A DNA stretch of 64,000 bases, from NCBI GenBank assembly GCA_947471745.1, contig CANJKZ010000011.1:2232001-2296000 (forward strand). Direction: 5' to 3'. This DNA comes from Closterium sp. Naga37s-1. Taxonomy: Eukaryota; Streptophyta; Zygnematophyceae; Desmidiales; Closteriaceae. Below the pieces are notes generated by a model, which was given only the letters and a program-made list of their open reading frames with translations, had not been told where the DNA came from and did no database searches. The position numbers were made by a program, and so were the translations under genes. Positions 10,281 to 20,494 of this stretch are shown here, in pieces; within the stretch, counting starts at the first letter, position 1, and each line of letters begins with the position of its first letter.

Positions 10281-10596
10281 TGTCAAGAGAATGAACGAGA
10301 ATGAATGAACTATGGAAGAGTTGGGTACAAGTACTAACCCTAATTGGGTTGTACCCCTTATGGGCTACCCCACTATATCCTACACAAATGTAAGCACTGA
10401 ACTGCCCTCCATCACTCCCAACCGCATCCGACCGCACTGAACCCCTCCCGCAAGCACCAGAACCACACTCAACCGCATTCCACCGCACCAGGCCACTCCT
10501 AGCCCCACCTGACCGTCCAACACCGTTCCCAACCACCTGACAAGTGAGACGGTTCCTCCGAATCTACACAAATGGAAGCACCATAACATTCTGACA
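10281..10596 (-). repeat. 5' LTR of element B with a 167-bp insertion
   Basis: LTR sequence starts at 10281 and ends TTCTGACA at 10596. It is interrupted after TACACAAATGTAAGCAC (10381-10397); that 17-mer recurs with one change at 10565-10581, and the LTR then finishes. The inserted 10398-10564 is C-rich with no known match that I recognise. Confidence 0.8.
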
Positions 10597-10721
10597 CAAG
10601 TAGGTTATATGAATCACCCAGAATTTAGTAAGTTGTGTTTTACTCACAATTTAACACGGCAAATTTCCTTCCAAAAGAATGTGACGTGCGCTTTGTATAG
10701 ACGGCGGTCATAAGCCGTAAT

Positions 10722-10859
10722 TGTCAGAGGTCCACAGGTGATCCCCGATAGATCCTAGGGAGGGGTTACAGGCTCGTTGTCCTGGGGGGTTATGGGCGCA
10801 CTGACCCGCTACTTAACAAGCCCTTTTATCCCAGTGGTCTAGTGACTGAGATTCTGACA
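10722..10859 (+). repeat. 5' LTR of the TRIM
   Basis: 138 bp, 97.8% identical to the second LTR. It contains GGGTTATGGGCGCAC (10787-10801), which resembles the complement of the initiator tRNA-Met anticodon arm, and an A-box-like TGGTCTAGTGACTG (10835-10848). Confidence 0.93.
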
Positions 10860-10928
10860 TGGTATCAGAGCGAAGGTCTCGGTTTCGAGTCTCAGTGTGT
10901 GCACTTCGGGCATCCCAGTGCGGGGGGG

Positions 10929-11066
10929 TGTCAGAGGTCCACTGGTGATCCCCGATAGATCCTAGGGAGGGGTTACAGGCTCGTTGTCCTGGGGGGTTAT
11001 GGGCGCACTGACCCGCTACGTAACAAGCCCTTTTATCCCAGTGGTCTAGTGACTGGGATTCTGACA
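10929..11066 (+). repeat. 3' LTR of the TRIM
   Basis: 138 bp with ends TGTCAGA and TCTGACA, directly followed by the target duplication GTAAT. Confidence 0.93.
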
Positions 11067-11200
11067 GTAATACATAAGTTGAACAAGCATATCGGTGCTT
11101 GTAGCAATTCTTATTTTTGGATTGTTCAACAAGCACGGTTCGGATTGTTCGCCTAGCTGCTTGGGCAGGTGCGGGTATAAATCCTATAGTCGATATTTAT

Positions 11201-11356
11201 CGGCCCTACTTTGGTCATCCTTCTAGTACTCTTCGGCCCCAATTTGATCATCCCCCCCACCCACCCGGGGAATGGGACACCCTCTGCCCGAATAGAGCAG
11301 GGAAATGATCAGATTGGGGCCGAACGGTCCCAAAGGGGTGATCAAACTAGGGCCGG
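11201..11356. repeat. Imperfect foldback, MITE-like
   Basis: The left arm (11201-11256) and right arm (11300-11356) are imperfect reverse complements. The best block is TTCGGCCCCAATTTGATCAT against ATGATCAGATTGGGGCCGAA, and both arms contain CGGCCCTA and a TTTGATCA-type motif. The spacer is about 43 bp. Confidence 0.65.
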
Positions 11357-11620
11357 GTTAATCCCCACCGTAGGATACAACCCTGGAGCTGCCTAAGCGG
11401 CAGGGCCAACTAGTCGAGCCGTTATTTAGAGAGAATTAACCGAAGGCCCGAAACGTTCTCTTTAACATATATATTCATTGGGTATGACCGAGCCTACAAC
11501 TACGTGCGCGTCGTATTCCCCTCGTTCAATCATGTTTAATTATCGAGTCTAAGAGAAATATTAAAATTATGTTTAAAAGATAGCCCACGTCCAAAGAAGC
11601 GCGGTCGTCGGGAGAAGAAA

Positions 11621-11740
11621 AAATAAAACCCGTTTTGGATGGCATGCATTGCAAAATGCATCAACCCTAAACACCACGAAGCAAGGTGTTTAGGGTTGAT
11701 GCCTCCCAAATGGCTTGCCATCCGCGAGGGTTTTATTGTT
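11621..11740. repeat. Long hairpin with perfect 18-bp core
   Basis: GCATCAACCCTAAACACC (11658-11675) is the exact reverse complement of 11685-11702 with a 9-base loop. Pairing extends outward imperfectly through GGATGGCA/TGCCATCC to AATAAAACC/GGTTTTATT. It could be a MITE remnant or a small-RNA precursor. Confidence 0.7.
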
Positions 11741-12073
11741 TTGTCAAGACGATGTAGTAAACATTGATTAATAAAAAAGAAATGTTAATACCTCGGAACT
11801 GAAACCGTCGGGCACTAAAAGATGAAACACTAACATTTCTAATAACAAATTTGACGTGAGAGAGAAAAAGCGATCCGTTTTGAACCACAAGTGATAGAAA
11901 ACAATGTTATGAAACAATGAACAGCCGTCGTTCACTCATTGTGGAGCGGCTTGGTCAGCTCCAGGCCTCTCGGCCCCTAGTTGCTCACCCCTCCAGGCCT
12001 CCAGGCCTCCAGGCGAACCGTGAGTGAAAGAGAATTGTTACAAGCACCAAATTTCGTGTTCAATTATTGTTCG

Positions 12074-12317
12074 TGTTAAGGGTTATGACCGCCTGTCGAA
12101 TTATTTTTTACATATTTGATAACTGCTTGTAGTCGTAGTGTAGTTATTATGTTTTGTTTGTGGTGCACCCCTAGCTCTTGCCTATATCTACTGTTGTTCC
12201 TATGGTGCAACTCCTTCTTCTCAATTCTCTCGACATGTTGCTCTCGACCTTCCTTGCCTCACTCCTCTCTCGTAACCTAGCTATGGCTCCTAAGCTTAGC
12301 TAGTTAAGCCTTTGACA
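12074..12317 (+). repeat. Candidate 5' LTR of element C (boundary uncertain)
   Basis: The right edge is clear: CCTTTGACA ends at 12317 and a PBS follows at once. The left edge TGTTAAGG is a guess from the TG...CA rule and the weak inverted ends TGTTAAGG/CCTTTGACA. This sequence does not resemble C's 3' LTR (20724-20853). Confidence 0.45.
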
Positions 12318-12383
12318 TGGTATTAAGAGCTACTACGGTCTTAGGACCTATTCTCTTTCGTGGAACATGGGCCCACCCACGCT
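12318..12383 (+). promoter_or_regulatory. PBS and tRNA-complementary box of element C
   Basis: PBS-like TGGTATTAAGAGC (12318-12330), a GGTC/GACC mini-hairpin (12337-12348), then ATGGGCCCACCCACGCT (12367-12383). With one extra C the latter is the complement of an internal 16-base stretch of plant tRNAi-Met. A T-run follows. Confidence 0.7.
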
Positions 12384-12539
12384 GCAGCGCGAAATGCGAT
12401 TTTTTTTTTCTCGCCACCGGTCGCGCCCGAGGCGCCTACCAGTCCCGTGCCGTCATGCCCGTCGCGCTCTGCCCGTCAGGCCCGTTGCGTCCCCCTCTTG
12501 TTGCGCCCGTTACGCCCGTCGCCTTGCCCGTCGTCAGCG

Positions 12540-14490
12540 CCAGCGCCAGCTCAGACCGCCAGCGCCAGCGACTGCCGCCAACGCCAACGCCAACGCCTGC
12601 GGAGCGCAAGCGCCAGCGCCAACGCCAACGCCTGCACCAAGCGCCAGCGCCAACGCCGGAGCCTACACCTGCGCCACCGCCACCGCCAGCGCCGGCAACA
12701 GCTAACGCCCCCCCCCCCTCCCCTCCCCCTTCCCTCTCGTAGCTTCTGCCGTGGAAGGGGGGGAGATGTGGGGGTGGCGAGTGTGACCGACCAGCAGCCC
12801 GTCCCTCCCTTCCCTCTTCCTGCTCGCCCCGCGCGCCCTGCATCCCTGTGCGCCCCGCGCGCCCTGCTGCCCTGCTGCCCTGTGCGCCCCGCGCACCCTG
12901 CAACCCTGCTGCCCTGTGCGCCCCGCGCGCCCTGCAGCCCCGCGCGCCCTGCAGCCCCGCGCGCCCCGCGCGCCCTGCTGCCCTGCTGCCCTCTGCGCCC
13001 CGCGCCCCCTGCAGCCCTGTGCGCCCCGCGCGCCCTGCAGCCCTGCGCGCCCCGCACGCCCTGCTGTCCTGCTGCCCTGCGCGCCCTGCGCGCCCTGCAG
13101 CCCTACGCGCCACGCGCGCCCTGCTGTCCTGCGCGCCCCGCGCGCCCTGCTGTCGTGCGCGCCCCGCGCGCCCTGCAGCCCTGTGCGCCCCGCGCGCCCT
13201 GCTGCCATGCAGCCCTGTGCGCCCCGCGCACCCTGCTGCCCTGCTGCGCCTATGTGCCCCGCGCGCCCTGCAGCCCTGCTGCCCTGTGCGCCCCGCGCGC
13301 CCCGCGCGCCCTGCTGTCCTGCTGCCCTGCGCGCCCTGCAGCCCTGCACGCCACGCGCGCCCTGCTGTCCTGCGAGCCCCGCGCGCCCTGCAGCCCTGTG
13401 CGCCCCGCGCGCCCTGCTGCCCTGCAGCCCTGTGCGCCCCGCGTGCCCTGCTGCCCTGTGCGCCCCGCGCGCCCTGCAGCTCTGCGCGCCCCGCGCGCCC
13501 TGCTGTCCTGCTGCCCTGCGCGCCCTGCAGCCCTGCGCGCCACGCGCGCCCTGCTGTCCTGCGCGCCCCGCGCGCCCTGCAGCCCTGTGCGCCCCGCGCA
13601 CCCTGCTGCCCTGCAGTCCTGTGCGCCCCGCGCGCCCTGCTGCCCTGCACTTCTGTGCGCCCCGCGCGCCCTGCTGCCCTGCTGCCCTGTGCGCCCCGCG
13701 CGCCCTGCAGCCCTGCACGCCCCGCGCGCCCTGCTGTCCTGCGCGCCCCGCGCGCCCTGCAGCACTGCGCGCCACGCGCGCCCTGTTGTCCTGCGCGCCC
13801 CGCGTGCCCTTCTGCCCTGCTGCCCTGTGTACCTCGTGCGCCCTGCTGCCCTTTGCACGCGCATCTGCAGCCCCATGCACAGCACCCACCCTGCCCCCCT
13901 CCCTTCTCCCTCTTCCTGCTGCGCGTGCAGCAGTTTGGGGGGGAGGGGAGGAGTGTGGGGGCGGAAGGTGTGAAGGGGAGGCTACACCTACAGCGCCAGC
14001 CTCCTCCCTCTCCCTGCTGCGCGTGCAGCAGTTGAGGGGGGGGGGGGGGGGAAGGGGGGGGGGGAAAGGGGGGGGGGGAAGGCGGGTGACTCAACTGCAG
14101 CAAATGTCGCCACGCCTCCTCCTCTCTCTTCTCACTGCCGCTGCTGCTGCTGTGGGGGTGAGGTTGAGGGGGTGGTGTGAGTCCAGCTGCAGCATCAGCC
14201 ACCTCCCCCCACCCTGCCCCCCTCCCTTCTCTTCCGTCTTCCTGCTGCGCGTGCAGCAGTTTGGGGGGGAGGGGAGGGGTGTGGGGGTGGAAGGTGTGAA
14301 GGGGAGGCTACACCTACAGCGCCAGCCTCCTCCCTCTCCCTGCTGCGCGTGCAGCAGTTAAGGGGGGGGGGGGGGAAAGGGGCGGGGGGGGAAGGCGGGT
14401 GACTCAACTGCAGCAACTCCCACCACGCCTCCTCCTCTCTCTCCTCACTGCTGCTGCTGCTGCTGTGCGTGCCCTACTGTCTCTGCTCCT
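12540..14490 (+). repeat. Very long GC-rich leader of element C (three repeat blocks)
   Basis: Block 1 (12540-12700) is CGCCAGCGCCAACGCC-type. Block 2 (about 12830-13860) has dozens of units of CGCCCCGCGCGCCCTGC with CTGCAGCC or CTGCTGTC. Block 3 is a tandem duplication of about 315 bp (13925-14240 and 14247-14490) carrying GTGCAGCAGTTTGGGGGGGA and ACTCAACTGCAGCAA. All are C-rich or mixed on the sense strand. Frames of 400-590 codons on both strands here are artefacts of the repeat. Confidence 0.8.
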
Positions 14491-14544
14491 ACTGCTGCTT
14501 TTGCTGCTACTGCTGCTACTCTTGCTACTGCTTCTACTGCTGCT

Positions 14545-15740
14545 ATGGCTAGTCCTACCGTTCTTACCTTTGACGCTGAGGAACGTGCAGTTGACTTTGA
14601 CGTGTGGGTTGACGACCTCCAGCTCTTTCTTCAGTGTGATTCTAGGGATGGGGTGTCCCTTTTTTGATCACACGTCCGGTGTTTCTACTGCTCCTACTGC
14701 CACTGCTGACAGTACGGTTCGCTTGCAGTGGCCCACTCGTGACGCTGTTGCTCGTCTTGCTGTTCGTAGTCACCTGCCGCTTGCTGAGCGCGCGCATTTC
14801 GGCCAGTACAAGACTGCTCAGTCTTTGTACGACGCTGTAGTTGCGCGCTACTCCTCCCTTGCCACTGATGCCCTCAGCCGCCTCATGCTGCCGTACCTTT
14901 TCCCTGACCTTGCTGCCTTTGCCACAATCGCTGACCTAGTTGCTCACCTTCGCACTAGTGACGCCCGCTACCGCGCTGCCCTTCCCACTGAGTTCTGTGC
15001 CAAGAACCCCCCCCCCCATGTACATCACTCTTTACTACCTAGTCACCCGCCTCCCTGACTCACTTTCCTCAGTCAGGGACCACATTCTCTCCCTTTGCCC
15101 CACCGAGCTGACTGTCGACCTGCTAGAGGAGCGCCTTACAGCAGCTGAGAAGAGTATCTTAGCTGTAGGTGCTTCTCGTGGCGACCGTCGCACCCCTTTC
15201 TTTGAGGGGTGCTCCCCTGTCCCCCTTCTCCCCTCTGTTGCTTCTGCTGCTGCTGTCGACCTCGTGGGCACTGAGGAGGTTGGAGCTGCGTCTGCCCCTA
15301 GTGGGAGACGCCGCAACAGCAGGGGCAAGGGGAGCAAGGGTGGTGGAGGGGGCGGCAGGGGGAGTGGTGGAGGAGGTGGTGGAGGCGGAGGGGGTGGCGC
15401 TGGAGGTGGGGGTGGTACCGGGAGTGGGGGCTTCAGTGGCGGCGGAGGAGGTGGTGGAGGCAGCGGCAGCGGTGGTGGAGGTGGCGGCGGTGGTGGTGCT
15501 GGTCGAGGTGGAGCCGCGCAGCGTGGAGGCTTTGGTGGTAGCCAGCGCCAGCATCACCCGCGCTCCCGTGAGCCTCCGTCGGTCCAGCAGCTTCGTGAGT
15601 GGTACGCTGGGCATGGGAGGTCTGCGGGTGCTGGTCCTAGCGCTTACGTTCTTCGCTCCGGCACTCGTAGTGGGGAGGTTTGTGGACTCCCACACACTAC
15701 GCAGCGCTGCTTCGGTCGCCTGACTGACGCCTGGCGTGCC
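14545..15740 (+). pseudogene. Gag of element C, three frames
   Basis: ATG at 14545 begins MASPTVLTFDAEERAVDFDVWVDD-type Gag. An extra T at about 14662 changes frame; LYDAVVARYSSLATDALSRLMLPYLFPDL follows. A C-run of nine at 15007-15015 changes frame again before MYITLYYLVTRLPDSL. The rest has a Gly-rich GGN segment (15340-15520) and the knuckle VCGLPHTTQRCF (15680-15715), in which the first Cys of the lineage pattern is Ser. Homology to F and K supports the joints. Confidence 0.82.
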
Positions 15741-16230
15741 CAGTTTCCTGACGCCGTTGAGCTCCCTCGCTGGCATGATCTGCTTCTGCAGAATGTGCCT
15801 ATCTTTGATCTTGATTTCGATGCTATCCTTGCTGCCATGTATGCCATTGCTAATAGTGCTGAGGGTGACTGTTACCTGCGTGTCCCGCCCGACCCGGGCA
15901 TTGCAGCTGCTGCTCTAGGTGCTAGTGCGGCTGCTGCTCTAGGTGCTAGTGCGTCTGCTGCTCCAGGTGCTGGTGCGTCCCCTCTCTCTGGTACTGCACC
16001 TACTGAGTCCTTGCATACTTTCACACTTGACTCTGGTGCTTCGCGCTCTTTCTTTAGAGACAGCACCACGCTCACGCCGCTCAGTCGGCCTGTTGCGGTC
16101 TCCCTTGCTGACCCCTCAGGGGGCCCAGTCCTTGCACACTCCTCCACGGTTCTACCGTGTCCTGCGGCCCCGTCGGGCTTGCTGTCGGGACTCCACTTCC
16201 CCTCATTCTCTACGAACTTGGTGAGTGGAG
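15741..16230 (+). pseudogene. Protease domain of element C
   Basis: In the 14940-17552 frame, FDLDFDAILAAMYAI and repeats of AAALGAS lead to TLDSGASRSFFRDSTTLTPL, the aspartic protease loop, near 16027-16086. The domain is intact within this frame and fused to gag and integrase as in copia polyproteins. Confidence 0.85.
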
Positions 16231-17500
16231 CTGACCTCCAGGACGCGTTGGTTGACCAGTTCACCCCTAGAGGTCAGCGTGTGACCCACTGCACTTGCTC
16301 TCGGACGGGCCGCCACCTGGCCACGTTCACCCGTCGGCCAGGGTCGAGTCTGTACACACTGACTACTGCGCCTCCTCCGGTCCCTGCGTCTGGTCAGGTA
16401 GCTGTGTCCAGTCAGGTGTTTGCTGCCGCGTCCAGGTCTAGTCCTGCGTCTGCCCCCTGCTCGTGTCGTCCTCTGGCGCACGAGACTCTCCTTTGGCACC
16501 ACCGCCTTGGTCACCCCTCCCTGCCTCGTCTTCGAGGTATGGCCTCCCGTGCTCTTGTCTCGGGACTCCCCAGGTCCCTCCCTCCCCTTCCTCCGGGGCC
16601 TGCCCCCACCTGTGTTCCTTGTGTCGAGGGCCGGCAGCGCGCCGCTCCTCACTCCTCCTCGTTTCCTCCGACTGATGCCCCTCTGCAGACTCTTCACATC
16701 GACGTGTGGGGCCCAGCCCGCGTCCGTGGACAGGGTCACGAGCGTTACTTCCTGCTGGTCGTTTACGACTACTCGCGTTACACCACAGTCTTCCCCTTGC
16801 GCAGCAAGGGTGAGGTCCCTGAGGTGCTGATCGACTGGATCCGCGGTGCTCGTCGCCAGCTTAGTGAGAGTTTTGGCTCAGACCTTCCTGTTCTGCGTCT
16901 GCACTCAGACAGAGGCGGGGAGTTTTCCTCCGACCTCCTGAGAGCCTTCTGTCGTTCTGAGGGCATCCGCCAGACGTTCACGCTTCCGGCCTCCCCGCAG
17001 CAAAATGGGATTGCTGAGCGCCGCATTGGCATGGTCATGGACGTCGCTCGTACGTCCATGATCCTGCGGCTGCTCCCCATTTTCTGTGGCCGTTCGCGGT
17101 TCAGTACGCTGCGCATCAGATCAACCTTCAGCCTCGTGTCTCCTTGCCGAAGACCACACCTACTCTGCGGTGGACGGGGAAGGTTGGCGATGCGTCCGCG
17201 TTCCGTGTCTGGGGATCTCGAGCTTTTGTCCGCGATACTACAGCAGACAAGCTGTCCTCCCGTGCCGTTCCCTGTGTCTTCCTTGGCTTCCCTCCTGACG
17301 CACCCGGGTGGCAGTTCTACCACCCCACCTCGCGTCGTGTTCTGTCCTCTCAGGACGTCACGTTTGACGAGTCGGTGTCGTACTACCGTCTTTTTCCCTA
17401 CCGCACTACCTCTCCCCCCCCCCCCGCCGCTCTTCCTCGCACCAGGTACTCCCCAGGTCGACCCCCCCCCCCCAGGGTCCTGCCCCCTCAGGTGTGTCCC
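16231..17500 (+). pseudogene. Integrase of element C
   Basis: Pre-integrase zinc site HHRLGHPSLPRLRG ... CVPCVEG is followed by HIDVWGPARV, LHSDRGGEFSSDL and QQNGIAERRIGM, so H-H-C-C and D,D,E are all present. A one-base loss near 17065 (after ARTSMI) shifts frame. The C-terminal part RWTGKVGDASAFRVWGSRAF to FYHPTSRRVLSSQDVTFDE continues in 17144-17506. Two C-runs (17411-17422 and 17462-17474) alter phase again. Confidence 0.85.
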
Positions 17501-18318
17501 AGGTAGACCATGCCGAGCCGGTCGAGGTAGCTGTCGACTCAGGTGCTGCTAGGGGTGCTGAGACTGCGGGTGCGGGGACTGGGGGTGCTGAGACTGGGGT
17601 TGCTGAGTCTGGGGGTGCTGAGTGTGGGCGTGCTGAGCCTGGGGGTACTGAGCCTGGGCGTGTGGAGACTGAGGGTGCTGTGTCTGGAGGTGCTGAGCCT
17701 GCACGTGCAGCGTCTGGAGGTGCTCTCAGTGTCCCGCCGCGGCGGGAGCCTCTCTCTCCTCAGCAGCTTCGTGAGTGGTACTCTCGGCGCTGTCGGGGTG
17801 CTGCTGGAGCTACTGGAGGTCCTGCTGGGGCTTCTGGAGGTGCTGCTGGTGCTGGAGGTGCTGCTGGAGCTTCTAGAGGTGCTGCTGGTGCTGGTGCTGC
17901 TGGTGCTGCTGGAGGTACTGCTGGAGCTTCTGGAGGTGCTGCTGGTGCTGGTGCTGCTGGAGGTGCTGCTGGTGCTGGAGGTGCTGCTGGAGCTTCTGGA
18001 GGTGCTGCTGGTGCTGGTGCTGCTGGAGGTGCTGCTGGTACTGGAGGTGCTGCTGGTACAGGAGCTGCTGGAGGTGCTGCTGGTGCTGGTGCTGCTGGTG
18101 CTGGAGCTTCTGGAGCTGCTGGAGCTGCTGGAGCTGCTGGAGGTGCTGCTTGGACTGGAGACCCTGGGGCTGCGGGTACCGGTTCTGTCTCTGCTGTTTC
18201 TGGAGGCGCTGCGTGGCCGCGGCTGTACTACGTTCCGCTTCTTCAGCAGGTTCTTGGCTCCCCGCCTTCTCCTGGTCCTCCTCCTCCTTCCCTGAGTCCA
18301 CCGCCTGTCCCGTCTTAG
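17494..18318 (+). pseudogene. Repeat-coded linker of element C
   Basis: Two repeat types: GGAEPGG-like pentads (about 17545-17720) and GGAAGAGGAAGASGG-like Gly/Ala repeats made of GGTGCTGCT DNA (17800-18160), separated by LSPQQLREWYSRR. The frame ends at a TAG (18316-18318) where F has CAG. Function unknown. Confidence 0.75.
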
Positions 18319-20494
18319 TCACGGTTACTGCCGGCCTCTCCACTGCCTGGTCCTTCTCCTTACTCTGGACCAACTAGAGGTCTTACGGAGCATCGTGAGC
18401 CTGAGTCGCGTCCTGTGTCGCCTGTGTCTCGTTCTACGTCGCCTGTCCGTTCTGTTCGCGCTGGTCGTGTTTCGCGTTCGCGTCCTCCTCCTGTCCCTGG
18501 CACGCACTCTATGACTCTGCGTCCTTCCACTGCTCCACAGCGTGTCCCTCTGCCCTCTCCTCCTGCGTCCTCTCTTCCTGCCGGTCCGGACCCTGCATCT
18601 GACTCCCTCCGTGCTGCTAGTCCAGCTGTCACGCGTTTTCTGGCCACTGCTGTCACTGAACCTTTATTTGAGTCCACTGCTGCGTCTGCTCTCGTTGCTG
18701 AGCTTGTTGACTTTGCTGCTGCCTGTCGCCTAGACTACGCCACTAGTCTTGTTGCTGAGTCTGCGTCTGTCTGTCCTCCGTCCGTCGGGGGTGAGTGTGC
18801 TCTTGGCACGGACGTTCTTGAGGACAGACAGGAGGAGTTTGAGTGCTTTGATGCTTCTGTACCTCATCTCGTGTCCATGCTGCTTGCCCCTGAGGGAGAC
18901 CCGGATGCACCAGACATCCCGACCCCGCGCTCTTACGCAGAGGCGATAGAGGGTCCCTTCCTCTCAGTGGCAGGCAGCCATGGACGCAGAGATGGCTTCC
19001 TGGAAGTCCACAGGCACCTACGTCGACAAGGTTCCCCCGCCTGGGGCGAACATCGTCAGTGGCATGTGGATTTTCATGGTGAAGCGGCCGCCGGGTTCTC
19101 CGCCTGTCTTCAAGGCGCGTTACGTTGCACGTGGCTTCAGTGAGCGACAGGGAGTTGACTTCTTCCAGACCTTCTCCCCTACCCCGAAGATGACCACTCT
19201 TCGGGTACTGCTGCACATAGCTGCTCAGCGTGACTACGAGCTCCACTCGCTTGACTTCAGCACAGCCTTCCTACAGGGCAGCCTGCACGAGGAGATCTGG
19301 CTGCGCCGCCCACCTGGCTTCACTGGGTCGTTTCCTGCTGGTACCCAGTGGAGCCTCCGGCGGCCAGACTACGGTCTCCGCCAGGCACCCCGTGAGTGGC
19401 ACGACACACTCAGGACGACTCTTGCTTCTCTTAGTTTTGCTCCTTCCACTGCTGACCCTTCTCTGTTTCTACGCACTGACACTACTCTGCCGCCGTTCTA
19501 CATTCTCGTGTACGTAGACGACCTCGTCTTTGCTACTGCTGACACTGAGGCACTCGCCCACGTGAAGTCCGAGCTGCAGAAGAGACACACGTGCACAGAC
19601 CTGGATGAGCTGACAAGCTATCTTGGCTTGCGGATCACCCGGGACAGAGCACAGCGCACCATTACCTTGACTCAGTCACACATGGTGCAGCAGGTCCTTC
19701 AGCGCTTCGGCTTCACGTACTCCTCGCCACAGTCCACTCCTCTGCCTACCGGTCACTCGCTCTCAGCTCCACCTTCGGACGAGTCCGTAGAGCCGAGTGG
19801 CCCGTATCCAGAGCTTGTGGGCTGCCTCATGTACCTGATGACTTGCACACGACCTGACCTCGCATACCCTCTCAGCCTTCTGGCTCGCTACGTGGCTCCC
19901 GGTCGACACCGAAAGGTGCACTGGGATGCTGCGAAGAGGGTGTTGCGATACTTGTGCAGTACGTCGGGCATGGGGCTCGTGTTAGGAGGGCGGGCTCGAG
20001 TTGTCCTCACTGGTCACGCTGACGCCTCCTGGGTTGACGACTTGGCTACGCAGCGGTCGTCACAGGGTTACACCTTCAGTCTTGGCTCCGGCTCTGTCTC
20101 TTGGCGGTCTACCCGCTCTTCTTCTGTTCTCAGCTCCAGTTGTGAGGCTGAGATCTACGCTGGGGCCATGGCTGCACAGGAACTACGCTGGCTCACCTAC
20201 CTGCTGACCGACTTGGGAGAGGCGCCTCGTTCTCCTCCAGTTCTGTACGTCGACAACAAGGCCATGCTGGCCTTGTGTCAGGAGCACAGACTGGAGCACA
20301 GAACAAAGCACATTGCTCTGCGCTACTTCCTTGCTCGAGAGTTGCAGCAGCGTGGCCAGCTTCGTCTTGCTTACGTGGCCTCTCAGGCCAACACTGCTGA
20401 TGTTTTCACCAAGGCACTTCAGCCTTGTGATCATCAGCGTTTCTGTACTCTGTTAGGCCTTGTACCTACTGTGCCTCACTTGCTGACTTCTTGA
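18319..20494 (+). pseudogene. RT and RNase H of element C
   Basis: After a Ser/Pro/Arg-rich segment (GTHSMTLRPSTAPQRVPLP) come DAPDIPTPRSYAEAIEGP, a 2-base deletion near 18957, then a 504-codon frame (18980-20494). RT motifs are LHSLDFSTAFLQGSLHEEIWL, YGLRQAPREWHDTL and LVYVDDLVFA with both catalytic Asp. RNase H shows GHADASWVDDLATQRSSQG, EIYAGAMAAQELRW, VDNKAMLALCQEH and TADVFTKALQPCDHQ. The end, HLLTS, is the normal pol terminus of this lineage. Confidence 0.88.

Larger units (their letters stand above)
6807..10596 (-). mobile_element. Element B: short-LTR copia copy truncated inside integrase
   Basis: It keeps 5' LTR, PBS, leader, gag, protease and the first two thirds of integrase, then stops at 6807. 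RT, RNase H and its own 3' end are missing. It is in the same orientation as A and abuts A's LTR, as expected if two neighbours lost the intervening DNA or shared one LTR in a tandem array. Confidence 0.85.
10722..11066 (+). mobile_element. TRIM: terminal-repeat retrotransposon in miniature (345 bp)
   Basis: Two 138-bp direct repeats (10722-10859 and 10929-11066) differ at 3 positions and have TGTCAGA/TCTGACA ends. A perfect PBS, TGGTATCAGAGC (10860-10871), follows the first repeat with no gap. A purine tract GCGGGGGGG precedes the second. The 69-bp interior codes for nothing. The 5-bp target duplication GTAAT flanks it (10717-10721, 11067-11071). TRIMs are non-autonomous and use proteins of full-size elements. 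Pairing of ends, PBS, PPT and TSD makes this call firm. Confidence 0.95.
11072..12073. other. Anonymous AT-richer DNA, no gene seen
   Basis: No reading frame above 65 codons looks coding. The stretch contains two foldbacks (listed separately) and a three-copy TCCAGGCC repeat near 11992-12015. It may be old host DNA or decayed transposon relics. Confidence 0.6.

Noticed and set aside
10835..10893. A genuine tRNA gene inside the TRIM
   Set aside because: A-box and B-box resemblance only; no cloverleaf could be built by eye. Kept as a finding about promoter-like sites.
10813..11136. 107-codon minus frame over the TRIM
   Set aside because: It spans both LTRs and the PBS of a non-coding element, with an internal duplicated peptide caused by the LTRs.
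11661..11699. Telomere-type AACCCTAAA/TTTAGGG repeats
   Set aside because: Single occurrences in the two arms of a hairpin, no tandem array.
12360..14361. Open frames of 395-588 codons on both strands over the leader of C, rich in Ala, Pro, Cys or Arg, Gly
   Set aside because: They arise from a GC-rich tandem repeat with no stop codons in any phase; no domain, and mutually exclusive frames on both strands.
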